This document shows positions 12,178 to 22,513 of a DNA stretch of 50,173 nucleotides, in pieces (positions within the stretch are counted from its first letter, which is position 1; every line of letters begins with the position of its first letter). Source of the DNA: Actinomycetota bacterium (GTDB lineage Bacteria > Actinomycetota > Actinomycetes > JACCUZ01); NCBI GenBank assembly GCA_030841185.1, contig JAVEDB010000099.1:1-50173 (forward strand), given 5' to 3'. Position numbers and translations under genes: made by a program. The notes under the pieces are model-generated. The model was not told where the DNA came from and ran no database searches. It saw only the letters and a program-made list of their open reading frames with translations.

Positions 12178-14694
12178 ATGTTGCGTGCAACGTTCAAGAG
12201 CCTGCTCGCCCGCAAGCTGCGGCTGCTGCTGTCGGCGATGTCCATCGTGCTCGGAGTCTCGTTCGTCTCGGGTGCTTTCGTCCTCACCGACAGTCTGGGC
12301 AAGGTCTTCGACGACCTGTTCAGCACCGTCAACAAGAACATCGCCGTCGACGTGCGTGGGACGAAGGTCAGCGACGTCGGCAGTCAGACCTCCAATGTCA
12401 CCCGCAAGCTGGTGCCGGTCTCGGTGCTCGATCAGGTCCGCTCCGTCGACGGTGTCGCCGAGGCCCGCGGTTCCATCGCCGGGCTCGCCCAGATCATTGA
12501 CACCCACGGTAAGGCCGTTGCCTCCAACGCGGCGCCCAACTTCGGCTTCATGTGGGTCACCTCGGACAAGCTCGAGGCCGCGAAGATCTCATCGGGCCGG
12601 GCGCCGACCGGTCCCAACGAGATCGTGATCAACACCGGTCTCGCGACGAAGGCCGGCTACCAGGTCGGCGACAAGGCGCCGGTCCTCACCGAGGGGCCCA
12701 CTCGCTCGTTCACTATCGTCGGACTGGTCACCTATGAGGGGAAGCCCTCGCTCGCCGGAGAAACCTCCATCTTCTTCACCGAGCCGACAGCGCACGAGCT
12801 GCTCAACCGGACAGGGACCTACGACGAGATCGAAGTTGCCTCGAGTCCAGGTGTGAGCCAGTCCGCGCTCAGAGACCGCATCGCAAAGGTTCTCCCGCGC
12901 GGGACTGAGGCCATCACCGGGAAGGCCTACACCGACGAGTCGACGAGCGACATCAAGAAGGGCCTCGGCTTCTTCGCCACCTTCCTGCTCGTCTTCGCGG
13001 CGGTCGCCCTCTTCGTGGGTGCGTTCATCATCTTCAACACCTTCACCATGCTGGTCGCCCAGCGCACCCGCGAGTTGGCGCTGATGCGCGCGCTCGGCGC
13101 CAGCCGGAACCAGGTCACTCGGTCCGTGCTCGTGGAGGCCGTGGTCATCGGCGCCTTGTCGTCGGTGATCGGCCTGCTCGTCGGCATCGGCGTCGCCGCC
13201 CTGCTCAAGGCCGTCTTCGGCGCCGTCGGCGCCGAGCTGCCGAGCGGTCCGACCGTGATCGCGACCCGGACGGTCATCGTGTCCTTCGCCGTCGGCATCC
13301 TGGTGACCGCGCTCGCTGCCTTCATGCCCGCCCGGCGGGCATCGAAGGTGGCCCCGGTCGCCGCTCTCCGGGACGCCGCTACACCGGACCGGTCACTCAA
13401 GCGCCAGACCGTCATCGCCTCGATCGTGTTCGTCCTGGGCGCCATCGCGATGGCGCGCGCCCTCACCGCCGGCGGCCTGAAACTCCTCGGCCTTGGGACG
13501 GTGCTCGCGTTCATCGGCATCGCCCTGCTGTCACCGCTGATCGGGCGCCCGGTCTCGCGCGCGCTGGGCACACCGTTCCGGCGGGCCCTGCCCGGTCGGC
13601 TGGGACGCGAGAACGCGATGCGCAACCCGCGTCGCACCGCGTCGACCGCGGCGGCGCTCATGATCGGCATCGCCCTCGTCACGGCTGTCAGCATCCTGGG
13701 TGCCTCTCTCAAGGCGACTGTGGTGAAGGTGGTGGCCGGCGCGGTCAGCGCTGACTTCCTCCTCACCACCCAGCGGGCGGGCTTCCCCGACGCAGTGGTC
13801 ACAAAGGTCAGGTCAGCGCCCGGCGTGGCCGATGCGAGCGGCCTGAAGTTCGACGGAGTCGTGATCAACAAGAAGACGGAGTTCGTGACGGCCCTCGACC
13901 CTGAGGTGCTGGGCAAGTCAGTCACCCTGGAGCAAGTGAGCGGGTCCGTCGACGGCCTCTCTCCCACGTCGATCCTGATGTCGGACAAGCAGGCCAAGAC
14001 CGACAAGGTCCACGCGGGCAGCAAGGTGTCGATGAAGTTCGGCACCGGAGTGACCCGCACCTTCACACTGGCCGGCACCTACAAGGAGAACCAGCTCATC
14101 GGCGGCTTCCTGCTTGACAAGACTGCGGCCAAGGACTTCGCCACGCAGCGCAACGGTGTCGCCCTCATCAAACTGAAGAAGGGTGCGGACCCCGCCGTAA
14201 CCCGGGCCGCGTTGGAGGCCGACATCAAGGCTTACCCGACCATCCAGGTCCAGGACCAGTCGGAGTTCGTCGCTGCCACCGGCAAGCAGATCGACACGAT
14301 CGTGAACATCATCAGCGTGCTGCTGATCCTGTCCATAATCATCGCCATCCTGGGCGTCGTGAACACGCTGGCGCTCTCGGTGATCGAGCGGACTCGCGAG
14401 CTCGGCCTGCTGCGTGCTGTCGGCATGGCTCGCAGGCAGATGAAGCGGATGGTCCGGGTCGAAGCGGTGATCATCGCCGTGTTCGGCGGCCTGCTCGGCA
14501 TCGCCGTCGGCTCGGCCTTCGGCATCGCCCTCCAGCAGGCGCTGAAGTCCCAGGGTGTGAGTGAGCTGGGCATCCCGGTCACGAGACTCGTCGAGTTCCT
14601 CATCGTGGCCGGCCTGACCGGCGTGCTCGCGGCATGGCTACCGGCCCGCCGGGCCTCGCGACTGAACATCCTGAATGCGATCGCCACCGAGTAG
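12178..14694 (+). CDS. FtsX-family ABC transporter permease
   Basis: 838 aa with two FtsX-like modules and MALMRALGASRNQV / ERTRELGLLRAVGMARRQ segments. Confidence 0.92.
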   Translation: MLRATFKSLLARKLRLLLSAMSIVLGVSFVSGAFVLTDSLGKVFDDLFSTVNKNIAVDVRGTKVSDVGSQTSNVTRKLVPVSVLDQVRSVDGVAEARGSIAGLAQIIDTHGKAVASNAAPNFGFMWVTSDKLEAAKISSGRAPTGPNEIVINTGLATKAGYQVGDKAPVLTEGPTRSFTIVGLVTYEGKPSLAGETSIFFTEPTAHELLNRTGTYDEIEVASSPGVSQSALRDRIAKVLPRGTEAITGKAYTDESTSDIKKGLGFFATFLLVFAAVALFVGAFIIFNTFTMLVAQRTRELALMRALGASRNQVTRSVLVEAVVIGALSSVIGLLVGIGVAALLKAVFGAVGAELPSGPTVIATRTVIVSFAVGILVTALAAFMPARRASKVAPVAALRDAATPDRSLKRQTVIASIVFVLGAIAMARALTAGGLKLLGLGTVLAFIGIALLSPLIGRPVSRALGTPFRRALPGRLGRENAMRNPRRTASTAAALMIGIALVTAVSILGASLKATVVKVVAGAVSADFLLTTQRAGFPDAVVTKVRSAPGVADASGLKFDGVVINKKTEFVTALDPEVLGKSVTLEQVSGSVDGLSPTSILMSDKQAKTDKVHAGSKVSMKFGTGVTRTFTLAGTYKENQLIGGFLLDKTAAKDFATQRNGVALIKLKKGADPAVTRAALEADIKAYPTIQVQDQSEFVAATGKQIDTIVNIISVLLILSIIIAILGVVNTLALSVIERTRELGLLRAVGMARRQMKRMVRVEAVIIAVFGGLLGIAVGSAFGIALQQALKSQGVSELGIPVTRLVEFLIVAGLTGVLAAWLPARRASRLNILNAIATE

Positions 14695-15399
14695 GGCTGT
14701 GGCGGCGTCGTGCCCGCCACTGCTGGTGGCATGGCGGTGCACGATCTCGCGCAGGTCCTGGACGGCCAGGTCGGCGAGGGAGCCGACCACGGTGCGGCCG
14801 GGCGCTGCCGGGATCGCCACGATGTGCGGCACGCCGACGACCGCGCACCCGGCTGCCTCCGCTGAGGCCAGTCCGGTGGGTGAGTCCTCGATGGCGACGC
14901 ATCGCCGGGGATCGACGCCGAGCCGGTTGGCGGCCTCGAGGTACGCCTCGGGGTGTGGCTTGCCGTGCTCCACCTCGTCGCCGGTGACCACGGTGGCGAA
15001 TGTCTTCGGAGGCAGCCCGGAGACGACGGCCCTGGCCAGGCGCCGGTAGGACATCGTCACGAGGGCGCACGGGATCCCAGCGGCGGCGATCTCCTCGAGC
15101 AGGGCGCGAGCCCCTGGCTGCCAGCGGACCTCGTGCCGGACCCCCGCCACCACCCCGTCCAGCAGGATCTCGACGATCTCCTCAGGGGGCAGGTCGACGC
15201 CACCGAGGAGCCGGATGTTCTCGGCCGCCACGAGCAACGGCTTTCCCACCTGGGCGGCACCCAGCGCGTCGGTCCACACCCCGCCGTGCGCCGCAACCAG
15301 TGCGCGCTCGCACGCGATCCAGTCCGGCTCGGTGTCGACGAGCGTGCCGTCCATGTCCATCAGGACGGCCTGCAGGCCGCCCGCACCGTCGCCGCTCAC
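14638..15399 (-). CDS. HAD-superfamily phosphatase/mutase
   Basis: LMDMDGTLVDTEPDW, GKPHPEAYLEAANRLG, VAIEDSPTGLASAEAAG; 3' end overlaps permease by 57 bp. Confidence 0.88.
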   Translation of the reverse strand: MSGDGAGGLQAVLMDMDGTLVDTEPDWIACERALVAAHGGVWTDALGAAQVGKPLLVAAENIRLLGGVDLPPEEIVEILLDGVVAGVRHEVRWQPGARALLEEIAAAGIPCALVTMSYRRLARAVVSGLPPKTFATVVTGDEVEHGKPHPEAYLEAANRLGVDPRRCVAIEDSPTGLASAEAAGCAVVGVPHIVAIPAAPGRTVVGSLADLAVQDLREIVHRHATSSGGHDAATALLGGDRIQDVQSRGPAGR

Positions 15400-18300
15400 T
15401 TGGCGTTGAAGTACTTGGCCTCAGGATGGTGGATGACGATCGCGTCCGTCGACTGCTCCGGGTGCAGCTGGAACTCCTCGGACAGCTTCACGCCGATTCG
15501 CTCAGGTGCCAGCAGGTCCACCAGCTTGGCGCGGTCCTCGAGATCGGGGCAAGCGCCGTAGCCGAAGGAGAAGCGGGCGCCGCGGTAGCGCAGGTCGAAG
15601 AAGTCCTCGGGCTTGTCCGGGTCCTCGGCGGCGAAGCCGAGCTCGGCGCGCATCCGCATGTGCCAGTACTCGGCCAGCGCCTCGGTGAGCTGTACGGAGA
15701 GGCCGTGCAGCTCGAGGTAGTCGCGGTAGGCGTTGCGCTCGAACAGCTCGCCCGTGACCTCCGCGATCCGCGGGCCCATCGTCACCAGTTGCAGACCCAG
15801 GACATCGGTCTCCCCGGACTCACGGGACCGGAAGAAGTCAGCGATGCACAGGTGGCGCCCGTGCCGCTGCCGCGGGAACGTGAAGCGGTGCCGCTCGCGG
15901 CCGTCCTCGTGCAGCACGACCAGGTCGTCACCCTCGCTGACGCACGGGAAATAGCCGTAGACGACCGCTGCCTCGAGCATCCGCTCGGCCTGCACCCGCT
16001 CCAGCCACATCCGCAACCGCGGGCGTCCCTCGGTCTCGACGAGTTCGTCGTACGACGGGCCGGCGCCGCGGCTGGACTTCAGTCCCCACTGCCCCATGAA
16101 CGTCGCCCGCTCATCGAGCAGCGACGCGTAGTCGGCCAGCTGGATGCCCTTGACGATGCGGTCGCCCCAGAAGGGCGGCGTGGGCACCGGGTTGTCGGCC
16201 GCCACGTCGGACCGGGCCGGCATGTCCTCGGGCGGAGTCGCGTCCGGGCGGTTGCTGACACGCACCCGGCGCTCGCGCAGGGCAGGCAGCTCCGCGCCCG
16301 GGACACCACGCTTGACGGCGACGATCACGTCCATCAGCCGGAGGCCCTCGAAGGCGTCCCGGGCGTAGCGCACCTCCCCGTCGTACAGGCCGGCGAGGTC
16401 CTGCTCGACGTACGCCCGGGTGAGGGCGGCACCGCCGAGGATCACCGGCCACTTGGCCGCGACCCCGCGGGAGTTCATCTCCTCGAGGTTCTCCTTCATG
16501 ATCACGGTGGACTTCACGAGCAGGCCGGACATCCCGACCAGGTCGGCCCGGTGCTCCTCGGCGGCCTCGAGGATGGCCGAGATCGGCTGCTTGATGCCGA
16601 TGTTGTGCACCGTGTAGCCGTTGTTGGACAGGATGATGTCGACGAGGTTCTTGCCGATGTCATGGACGTCGCCCTTGACCGTGGCGAGCACGATGGTGCC
16701 CTTGCCCTCCTCGTCGGTCTTCTCCATGTGCGGCTCGAGCCAGGCGACGGCCGCCTTCATGACCTCGGCGGACTGCAGGACGAACGGCAGCTGCATCTCG
16801 CCCTTGCCGAAGAGCTCGCCGACGACCTTCATGCCGGCGAGCAGGTGGTCGTTGACGACGTCGAGGGCGCTGATGCCGGTGTCCAGGGCCTCCTGCAGGT
16901 CGCCCTCGAGGCCGTTGCGCTCGCCGTCGATGATGCGCCGCCCGAGCCGCTCGCCGAGCGGGAGTCCGGCCAGCTCCTGCGCCCGGGACTGGCGCACCGC
17001 GGCGGCGTCGACGCCTTCGAAGAGGTCGAGGAACTTCTCGAGCGGGTCGTAGCCCTCCTTGCGCCGGTCGTAGACGAGGTCGAGGGCGACGCTGCGCTCC
17101 TCCTCCCCGATCTTGGTCATCGGCAGGATCTTGGCGGCGTGCACGATGGCCGAGTCCAGTCCGGCTTTGATGCACTCGTGCAGGAACACGGAGTTGAGCA
17201 CGATGCGCGCTGCGGGGTTGAGCCCGAACGACACGTTGGACAGGCCGAGAGTGGTCTGCACGTCCGGGTAGCGCCGCTTGAGCTCGCGGATTGCCTCGAT
17301 CGTCTCCAGGCCGTCCCGCCGGGTCTCCTCCTGGCCCGTCGCGATCGGGAAGGTCAGCGCGTCGACCATGATGTCCGACGTCTGCATCCCCCAGTTGTTC
17401 GTCAGGTCCTCGATCAGCCGGGTGGCGACGCGCACCTTCCACTCCGCGGTCCGGGCCTGGCCCTCCTCGTCGATGCACAGCGCAACCACGGCAGCGCCGT
17501 GCTCGCGTATCACCGGCATGACTCGGGCGAACCGCGAGTCGGGGCCGACGCCGTCCTCGTAGTTGACCGAGTTGACGATCGACCGGCCGCCCAGCAGCTC
17601 GAGCCCCGCTTCGATCAGAGAGGGCTCCGTCGAGTCGAGCATCAAGGGCAACGTGGAGGCGGTGGCGAACCTGCTGACCACCTGCCGCATGTCGGAGACA
17701 CCGTCGCGCCCGACGTAGTCGACGTTGACGTCGAGCAGGTGGGCGCCGTCGCGCGTCTGGTCGCGGGCGATCTCGATGCAGTCGTCCCAGCGCTCGGCGA
17801 GCATTGCGTCCCGGAAGGCCTTCGACCCGTTGGCGTTGGTGCGCTCGCCGATGGAGAGGTAGGAGGTGTCCTGCCGGAACGGCACCTGCTGGTAGAGAGA
17901 GGCGACGCCGGCCTCGGTGCGAGGCTTCCGCGCGGCGATGGCACGACCGTGGATGCGCTCGACCACCTGGCGGAGGTGTTCGGGTGTCGTTCCGCAGCAC
18001 CCGCCGACGAGGGCGAGACCGAAGTCGCGGGTGAAGTGGTCGTGGGCCTCGGCGAGCTGCTCCGGAGTCAACGGGTACGACGCGCCGTCGCGGCCCAGCA
18101 CGGGCAGGCCGGCGTTCGGCATGCACGACAGCCCGACCCGCGCATGCCGGGACAGGTGGCGCAGGTGCTCGCTCATCTCGTCTGGGCCGGTGGCGCAGTT
18201 GAGCCCGATGAAGTCGATGCCGAGCGGCTCGAGCGCCGTCAGGGCGGCGGCGATCTCGGTCCCGAGCAGCATCGTGCCGGTGGTCTCGACGGTCACCTGG

Positions 18301-18872
18301 CAGAAGAGCGGCAGGCTGACCTGTGCTTCGGTCATGGCCCGCTTGGCACCGATCACCGCGGCCTTGGCCTGCAGCAGGTCCTGGGCCGTCTCCACCATCA
18401 GGGCGTGCACCCCGCCGGTGATCATGCCGCGCACCTGGGTCTGGTAGGCGTCGCGCAAGGTGGCGTAGGGCACGTGACCGAGCGTCGGCAGCTTGGTTCC
18501 CGGCCCGATCGACCCGATGACCCAGCGCGGCTGCTCGTCGGTGCTGCGCTCGTCGGCGACCTCGCGGGCGATGCGGGCGCCCGCCTCCGCCAGCTCCTCG
18601 ATCCGGTCCTCGATGCCGTACTCCGCCAGGTTCGCCAGGTTGGCACCGAAGGTGTTGGTCTCGACGAGGTCCACGCCGACGTCGAAGTAGGCCTCGTGCA
18701 CGGCGCGCACGATGTCCGGCCGGGACACGTTGAGGATCTCGTTGCAGCCCTCGTGCCCCTGGAAGTCGTCCATCGTGGGGTCCTGGGCCTGCAGCATCGT
18801 CCCCATGGCCCCGTCGGCGACGAGGACACGCTCGGTCAGAGCACTCCGCAGCTGCTCAGATGTGTTCGGCAT
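15396..18872 (-). CDS. metH: cobalamin-dependent methionine synthase MetH
   Basis: DGAMGTMLQAQ, GGCCGTTPEHLRQ, KGDVHDIGKNLVDIIL, C-terminal activation domain; start MPNTSEQL. Confidence 0.96.
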   Translation of the reverse strand: MPNTSEQLRSALTERVLVADGAMGTMLQAQDPTMDDFQGHEGCNEILNVSRPDIVRAVHEAYFDVGVDLVETNTFGANLANLAEYGIEDRIEELAEAGARIAREVADERSTDEQPRWVIGSIGPGTKLPTLGHVPYATLRDAYQTQVRGMITGGVHALMVETAQDLLQAKAAVIGAKRAMTEAQVSLPLFCQVTVETTGTMLLGTEIAAALTALEPLGIDFIGLNCATGPDEMSEHLRHLSRHARVGLSCMPNAGLPVLGRDGASYPLTPEQLAEAHDHFTRDFGLALVGGCCGTTPEHLRQVVERIHGRAIAARKPRTEAGVASLYQQVPFRQDTSYLSIGERTNANGSKAFRDAMLAERWDDCIEIARDQTRDGAHLLDVNVDYVGRDGVSDMRQVVSRFATASTLPLMLDSTEPSLIEAGLELLGGRSIVNSVNYEDGVGPDSRFARVMPVIREHGAAVVALCIDEEGQARTAEWKVRVATRLIEDLTNNWGMQTSDIMVDALTFPIATGQEETRRDGLETIEAIRELKRRYPDVQTTLGLSNVSFGLNPAARIVLNSVFLHECIKAGLDSAIVHAAKILPMTKIGEEERSVALDLVYDRRKEGYDPLEKFLDLFEGVDAAAVRQSRAQELAGLPLGERLGRRIIDGERNGLEGDLQEALDTGISALDVVNDHLLAGMKVVGELFGKGEMQLPFVLQSAEVMKAAVAWLEPHMEKTDEEGKGTIVLATVKGDVHDIGKNLVDIILSNNGYTVHNIGIKQPISAILEAAEEHRADLVGMSGLLVKSTVIMKENLEEMNSRGVAAKWPVILGGAALTRAYVEQDLAGLYDGEVRYARDAFEGLRLMDVIVAVKRGVPGAELPALRERRVRVSNRPDATPPEDMPARSDVAADNPVPTPPFWGDRIVKGIQLADYASLLDERATFMGQWGLKSSRGAGPSYDELVETEGRPRLRMWLERVQAERMLEAAVVYGYFPCVSEGDDLVVLHEDGRERHRFTFPRQRHGRHLCIADFFRSRESGETDVLGLQLVTMGPRIAEVTGELFERNAYRDYLELHGLSVQLTEALAEYWHMRMRAELGFAAEDPDKPEDFFDLRYRGARFSFGYGACPDLEDRAKLVDLLAPERIGVKLSEEFQLHPEQSTDAIVIHHPEAKYFNAK

Positions 18873-18984
18873 TGCCGGCCAGTCTACGAGTCGGCGCGCG
18901 CGGGAGCCGTGTGGCAGGCTGGATGCTGAGACACGGGCGGACTCGATGGTGCGCCCGGGACCGCGAGACCGACGGAGGACCTGG

Positions 18985-19836
18985 GTGATCGAGCTCGAGG
19001 GCTTTCCCGAGCTGGTCGACCCGATCCTCATCGCCGCCTTCGAGGGCTGGAACGACGCCGGGGATGCAGCAACGGCGGCGGTCGAGCACCTGGAAGAGGT
19101 CTGGCCGACCACCTTGCTCGCGACGGTGGACTCAGAGGACTACTACGACTACCAGGTCAACCGCCCCGTCGTCAGCCTGGACGAGGACGGGAACCGGGTC
19201 GTGACCTGGCCGACGACACGGGTGTCCTACGCGCACCTGCCCGACGTCGGTCGCGACGTCGTCCTGCTCCGCGGCATTGAGCCGAACATGCGCTGGCAGT
19301 CCTTCACCGCCGAGGTCCTCGGCTGCTGCAACGAGCTGGGCGTCGAGATGGTGGTGACGTTGGGCGCGCTGCTCGCGGACTCACCGCACACGCGTCCCGT
19401 CCCCGTCACGGGCACTTCGTCCGACGCGAGCGTTGCCCGGAGTCTGCACCTTGAGCAGTCCCGCTACGAGGGACCCACCGGCATCGTCGGCATCATCAAC
19501 GACGCCTGCGGTCTCGCGGGCATCCCCGCGCTCTCCATCTGGGCGGCCGTCCCGCACTACGTGGCCCAGCCACCGTGCCCGAAGGCCACCCTGGCCCTGC
19601 TCCGGCACGTCGAGGACCTGCTGGACGTCCCGATCCCGCTCGGCGACCTCCCGGAGGACGCCCGGGCCTGGGAGCGTGGGGTCGACGACCTGGCCGCGGA
19701 GGACAGCGAGGTCGCGGAGTACGTGCGCTCGCTCGAGGAGGCCAAGGACCTCGCCGAGGCGCCGGAGGCCTCCGGCGAGGCGATCGCCCGCGAGTTCGAG
19801 CGCTACCTGCGGCGCCGCGACGACCCGCAGCGCTAG
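18985..19836 (+). CDS. PAC2 family protein
   Basis: VIELEGFPELVDPILIAAFEGWNDAGDAATAAVEHL; SD GACGGAGGA before GTG. Confidence 0.88.
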   Translation: MIELEGFPELVDPILIAAFEGWNDAGDAATAAVEHLEEVWPTTLLATVDSEDYYDYQVNRPVVSLDEDGNRVVTWPTTRVSYAHLPDVGRDVVLLRGIEPNMRWQSFTAEVLGCCNELGVEMVVTLGALLADSPHTRPVPVTGTSSDASVARSLHLEQSRYEGPTGIVGIINDACGLAGIPALSIWAAVPHYVAQPPCPKATLALLRHVEDLLDVPIPLGDLPEDARAWERGVDDLAAEDSEVAEYVRSLEEAKDLAEAPEASGEAIAREFERYLRRRDDPQR

Positions 19837-19858
19837 CCAGCGACGGAGCCTTACAGCC

Positions 19859-21085
19859 TTACAGCCGTACGCCGAGCAGCGCATCCACGATGGCGGTCAC
19901 CACGGCCGGCCCATCCGCGTCGTGCCCGCCTGCGCCGAGGGCCTCGTCGGCCCACGCGTCCACGACGGCGAGCGCACCCGGGGCATCCAGGTCGTCGGCG
20001 AGGTGACGGCGGACGCCCGCGAGCACCTCGGCGGCAGGCGGCCCCGTCGTACCCGCCGCCGCCGTGCGCCACCGCGCCAACCGCGCCTCGGCCGCGACGA
20101 GCTCGTCCTCGGTCCAGTTCCAGTCGGTGCGGTAGTGATGCCCCAGCAGGACCAGCCGGATGGCCATCGGGTCGCGGCCGGCGCGTCGCAGCGCGGACAC
20201 GAAGACCAGGTTCCCCTTGGACTTGGACATCTTCTCGCCGTCGAGGCCGACCATGCCGGTGTGCACGTAGTGCCGGGCGAACGGCGCCTCGCCGGTCAGC
20301 ACCTGTGCCTCGGACGCGCCCATCTCGTGGTGCGGGAAGGCGAGGTCCGAGCCGCCGCCCTGGACGTCGATGCCGTTGCCGAGGTGGTCGAGGGCGATCG
20401 CGGTGCACTCGATGTGCCAGCCGGGGCGCCCGGCCCCGAGGGCCGACTCCCACGAGGGCTCCCCCGGGCGGACCGCCTGCCAGAGCAGACAGTCCAACGG
20501 GTGCTTCTTCCCGACCCGTTCGGGGTCGCCACCGCGCTCCGCGAACAGCGCCAGCATCTGCTGCTCGTCGAGGTGGCCGACCCCGCCGAACCGCGGGTCC
20601 GCGTGGACCGCGAAGTACGTGTCACTCTCCACGTCGTACGCCGCGCCCTTGTCCTGCAGGGCGCGGACGGCGTCGACGATGCGCGGGATTGCCTCGACCG
20701 CTCCGACGAAGCTGCGCGGCGGCAGCACCCGCAGGGCGGCCATGTCCTCGCGGTACAGGTCGATCTGCTGCTCGGCCAGCTCCTTCCAGTCCTGGCCGTC
20801 GCGCGTCGCGCGCTCCAGCAGCGGGTCGTCCACGTCGGTGACGTTCTGCACGTAGTGCACGTCGAGACCGGCGTCCTGCCAGACCCGGACGACCAGGTCG
20901 AAGGTGACGTACGTGGCGGCGTGCCCGATGTGGGTCGCGTCGTACGGCGTGATGCCGCAGACGTACATGCGCATTTCGGGGCCGGGCCCGGTGGGCGCCA
21001 GCGCCCGGGTCGCGGAGTCGTACAGGGTCAGCGGTGGCCCCTGCCCCGGCAGCGCAGGCACGTCGGTGGCAGGCCAGGCGCGCAT
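19859..21085 (-). CDS. mshC: mycothiol biosynthesis cysteine ligase MshC
   Basis: CysRS-like: [43 protein letters not shown]; short C-terminus typical of MshC. Confidence 0.93.
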   Translation of the reverse strand: MRAWPATDVPALPGQGPPLTLYDSATRALAPTGPGPEMRMYVCGITPYDATHIGHAATYVTFDLVVRVWQDAGLDVHYVQNVTDVDDPLLERATRDGQDWKELAEQQIDLYREDMAALRVLPPRSFVGAVEAIPRIVDAVRALQDKGAAYDVESDTYFAVHADPRFGGVGHLDEQQMLALFAERGGDPERVGKKHPLDCLLWQAVRPGEPSWESALGAGRPGWHIECTAIALDHLGNGIDVQGGGSDLAFPHHEMGASEAQVLTGEAPFARHYVHTGMVGLDGEKMSKSKGNLVFVSALRRAGRDPMAIRLVLLGHHYRTDWNWTEDELVAAEARLARWRTAAAGTTGPPAAEVLAGVRRHLADDLDAPGALAVVDAWADEALGAGGHDADGPAVVTAIVDALLGVRL

Positions 21086-21108
21086 GCGGCGAGCCTAACC
21101 GCGCCGGT

Positions 21109-21906
21109 TCAGAAGGGCGGCCAGGGGATCGACGGCCAGCCCTCGGCCGGCAGGGTGAAGCAGCCGCCGGCCAGCAGACCGGTCACCCGTCGGCGCGTCG
21201 CGCGAACCTCCGCACGGGTCAGCAGCGTCCCGAGCCGTTCTCCGAGGTCACCGTCGAGCTGTGTGTCGAGCCGGCGCAGGACCTCGGTCTCCTCGGCGGA
21301 GAGGGCCTCACCGGCCCAGCCCCACAGGACCGTGCGCAGCTTGCTCTCCACGTGGAAGCACACCCCGTGGTCGACGCCGAGGACCTGCCCCGAGGTCATC
21401 GGGAGGACGTGGCCGCCCTTCCGGTCCGCGTTGTTGATGACCGCGTCGAGCACCGCCATCCGGCGCAGGCGCGGGTCGTCCGCGTGACCGAGCACCACGG
21501 GCTGGCCGAGGCTGCCCAGTGCCTCGAGAACCCCCCGCCAGTCCGTCGGCAGGTCTTCCGGCGGCACGACGTCCACCAGGTCGACGGTCGGGTCCGTGTC
21601 GATCCACAGCTGGCACATGCCGGGGCCGAACGGTCCTTCGCGCATGACCGTCGGCGGCACGATGCCCCAACCGGTGGCCTCGGACACGGCGTACGCCGCC
21701 ACCTCCCGCGCGGCGAGCGTGCCGTCGGGGAAGTCCCACAGCGGCCGCTCCCCCGCCACCGGCTTGTAGACGCAACGCGCCTGGCTGCCGTCGAGGGCGA
21801 TGTCGCAGAACAGGGTGGCGTTGGAGGCGTCGACCAGCCGGCCTTCGACGGAGATCTCGCCGTCGCGCAGCAGCGCCAGAGCGCCGTTCACGTCGATGCC
21901 GGTCAT
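21109..21906 (-). CDS. SCO1664-family uncharacterised protein (kinase-like fold suspected)
   Basis: ALDGSQARCVYKPVAGERPLWDFPDGTLAAREVAAY... VINNADRKGGHVL. Confidence 0.82.
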   Translation of the reverse strand: MTGIDVNGALALLRDGEISVEGRLVDASNATLFCDIALDGSQARCVYKPVAGERPLWDFPDGTLAAREVAAYAVSEATGWGIVPPTVMREGPFGPGMCQLWIDTDPTVDLVDVVPPEDLPTDWRGVLEALGSLGQPVVLGHADDPRLRRMAVLDAVINNADRKGGHVLPMTSGQVLGVDHGVCFHVESKLRTVLWGWAGEALSAEETEVLRRLDTQLDGDLGERLGTLLTRAEVRATRRRVTGLLAGGCFTLPAEGWPSIPWPPF

Positions 21907-21934
21907 GGCTCCAGTCTGCCGCGCCGTTCCAGCG

Positions 21935-22504
21935 TCACGATGCGCGCCTGATCCCGTTCGCGCGTGGGCACACGTGGCCGGCCGGGTCGAGGGGGTTGCC
22001 GCAGAACGGGCAGGGTGGCCGCCCGGCGGCCACGAGGGCCAGGGACCGCTTCACGAACGCGCGGGCCGTGGCGCCGGTGATGCGCACCCGGAGCAGCGGC
22101 GGCCCCTCCTCGGTCTCGTCGATCAGCGCGGTCTCGTCGTCGGTCTCGTCCTCGGCCACGGCCTGCGCCTCGATCACGACCCGCTCGTCGGACCCGTCCC
22201 AGGCCAGCGCCATCGTCCCGACGCGGAACTCCTCCTCGATCGGGGTCGCGAGCGGCGCCGTGTCCTCTGCGTCGGTCGGGACGGCCGCCGGCACCGATGT
22301 CTCCCCCGCGGTGCGCCGCAGCACCTCGTCGAGCAGGGCCTCGACGCGCTCCGCGAGGACCGTGACCTGCTGCTTCTCGAGGGCGACGCTCGTCAGCCGG
22401 CTGCCCTCGCTGGCCTGCAGGAAGAAGGTGCGCTGGCCCGGCTCACCGACCGTGCCGGCCACGAAGCGGTCGGGTGGGTCGTAGTCGAAGATCAATCGGG
22501 CCAT
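21935..22504 (-). CDS. DUF3090 family protein
   Basis: MARLIFDYDPPDRFVAGTVGEPGQRTFFLQA; C-term CPFCGNPLDPAGHVCPRANG. Confidence 0.85.
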   Translation of the reverse strand: MARLIFDYDPPDRFVAGTVGEPGQRTFFLQASEGSRLTSVALEKQQVTVLAERVEALLDEVLRRTAGETSVPAAVPTDAEDTAPLATPIEEEFRVGTMALAWDGSDERVVIEAQAVAEDETDDETALIDETEEGPPLLRVRITGATARAFVKRSLALVAAGRPPCPFCGNPLDPAGHVCPRANGIRRAS

Positions 22505-22513
22505 ACCGAAACC

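Noticed and set aside
15000-18929. 1309-aa plus-strand ORF
   Set aside because: Antisense shadow of metH, no domain features
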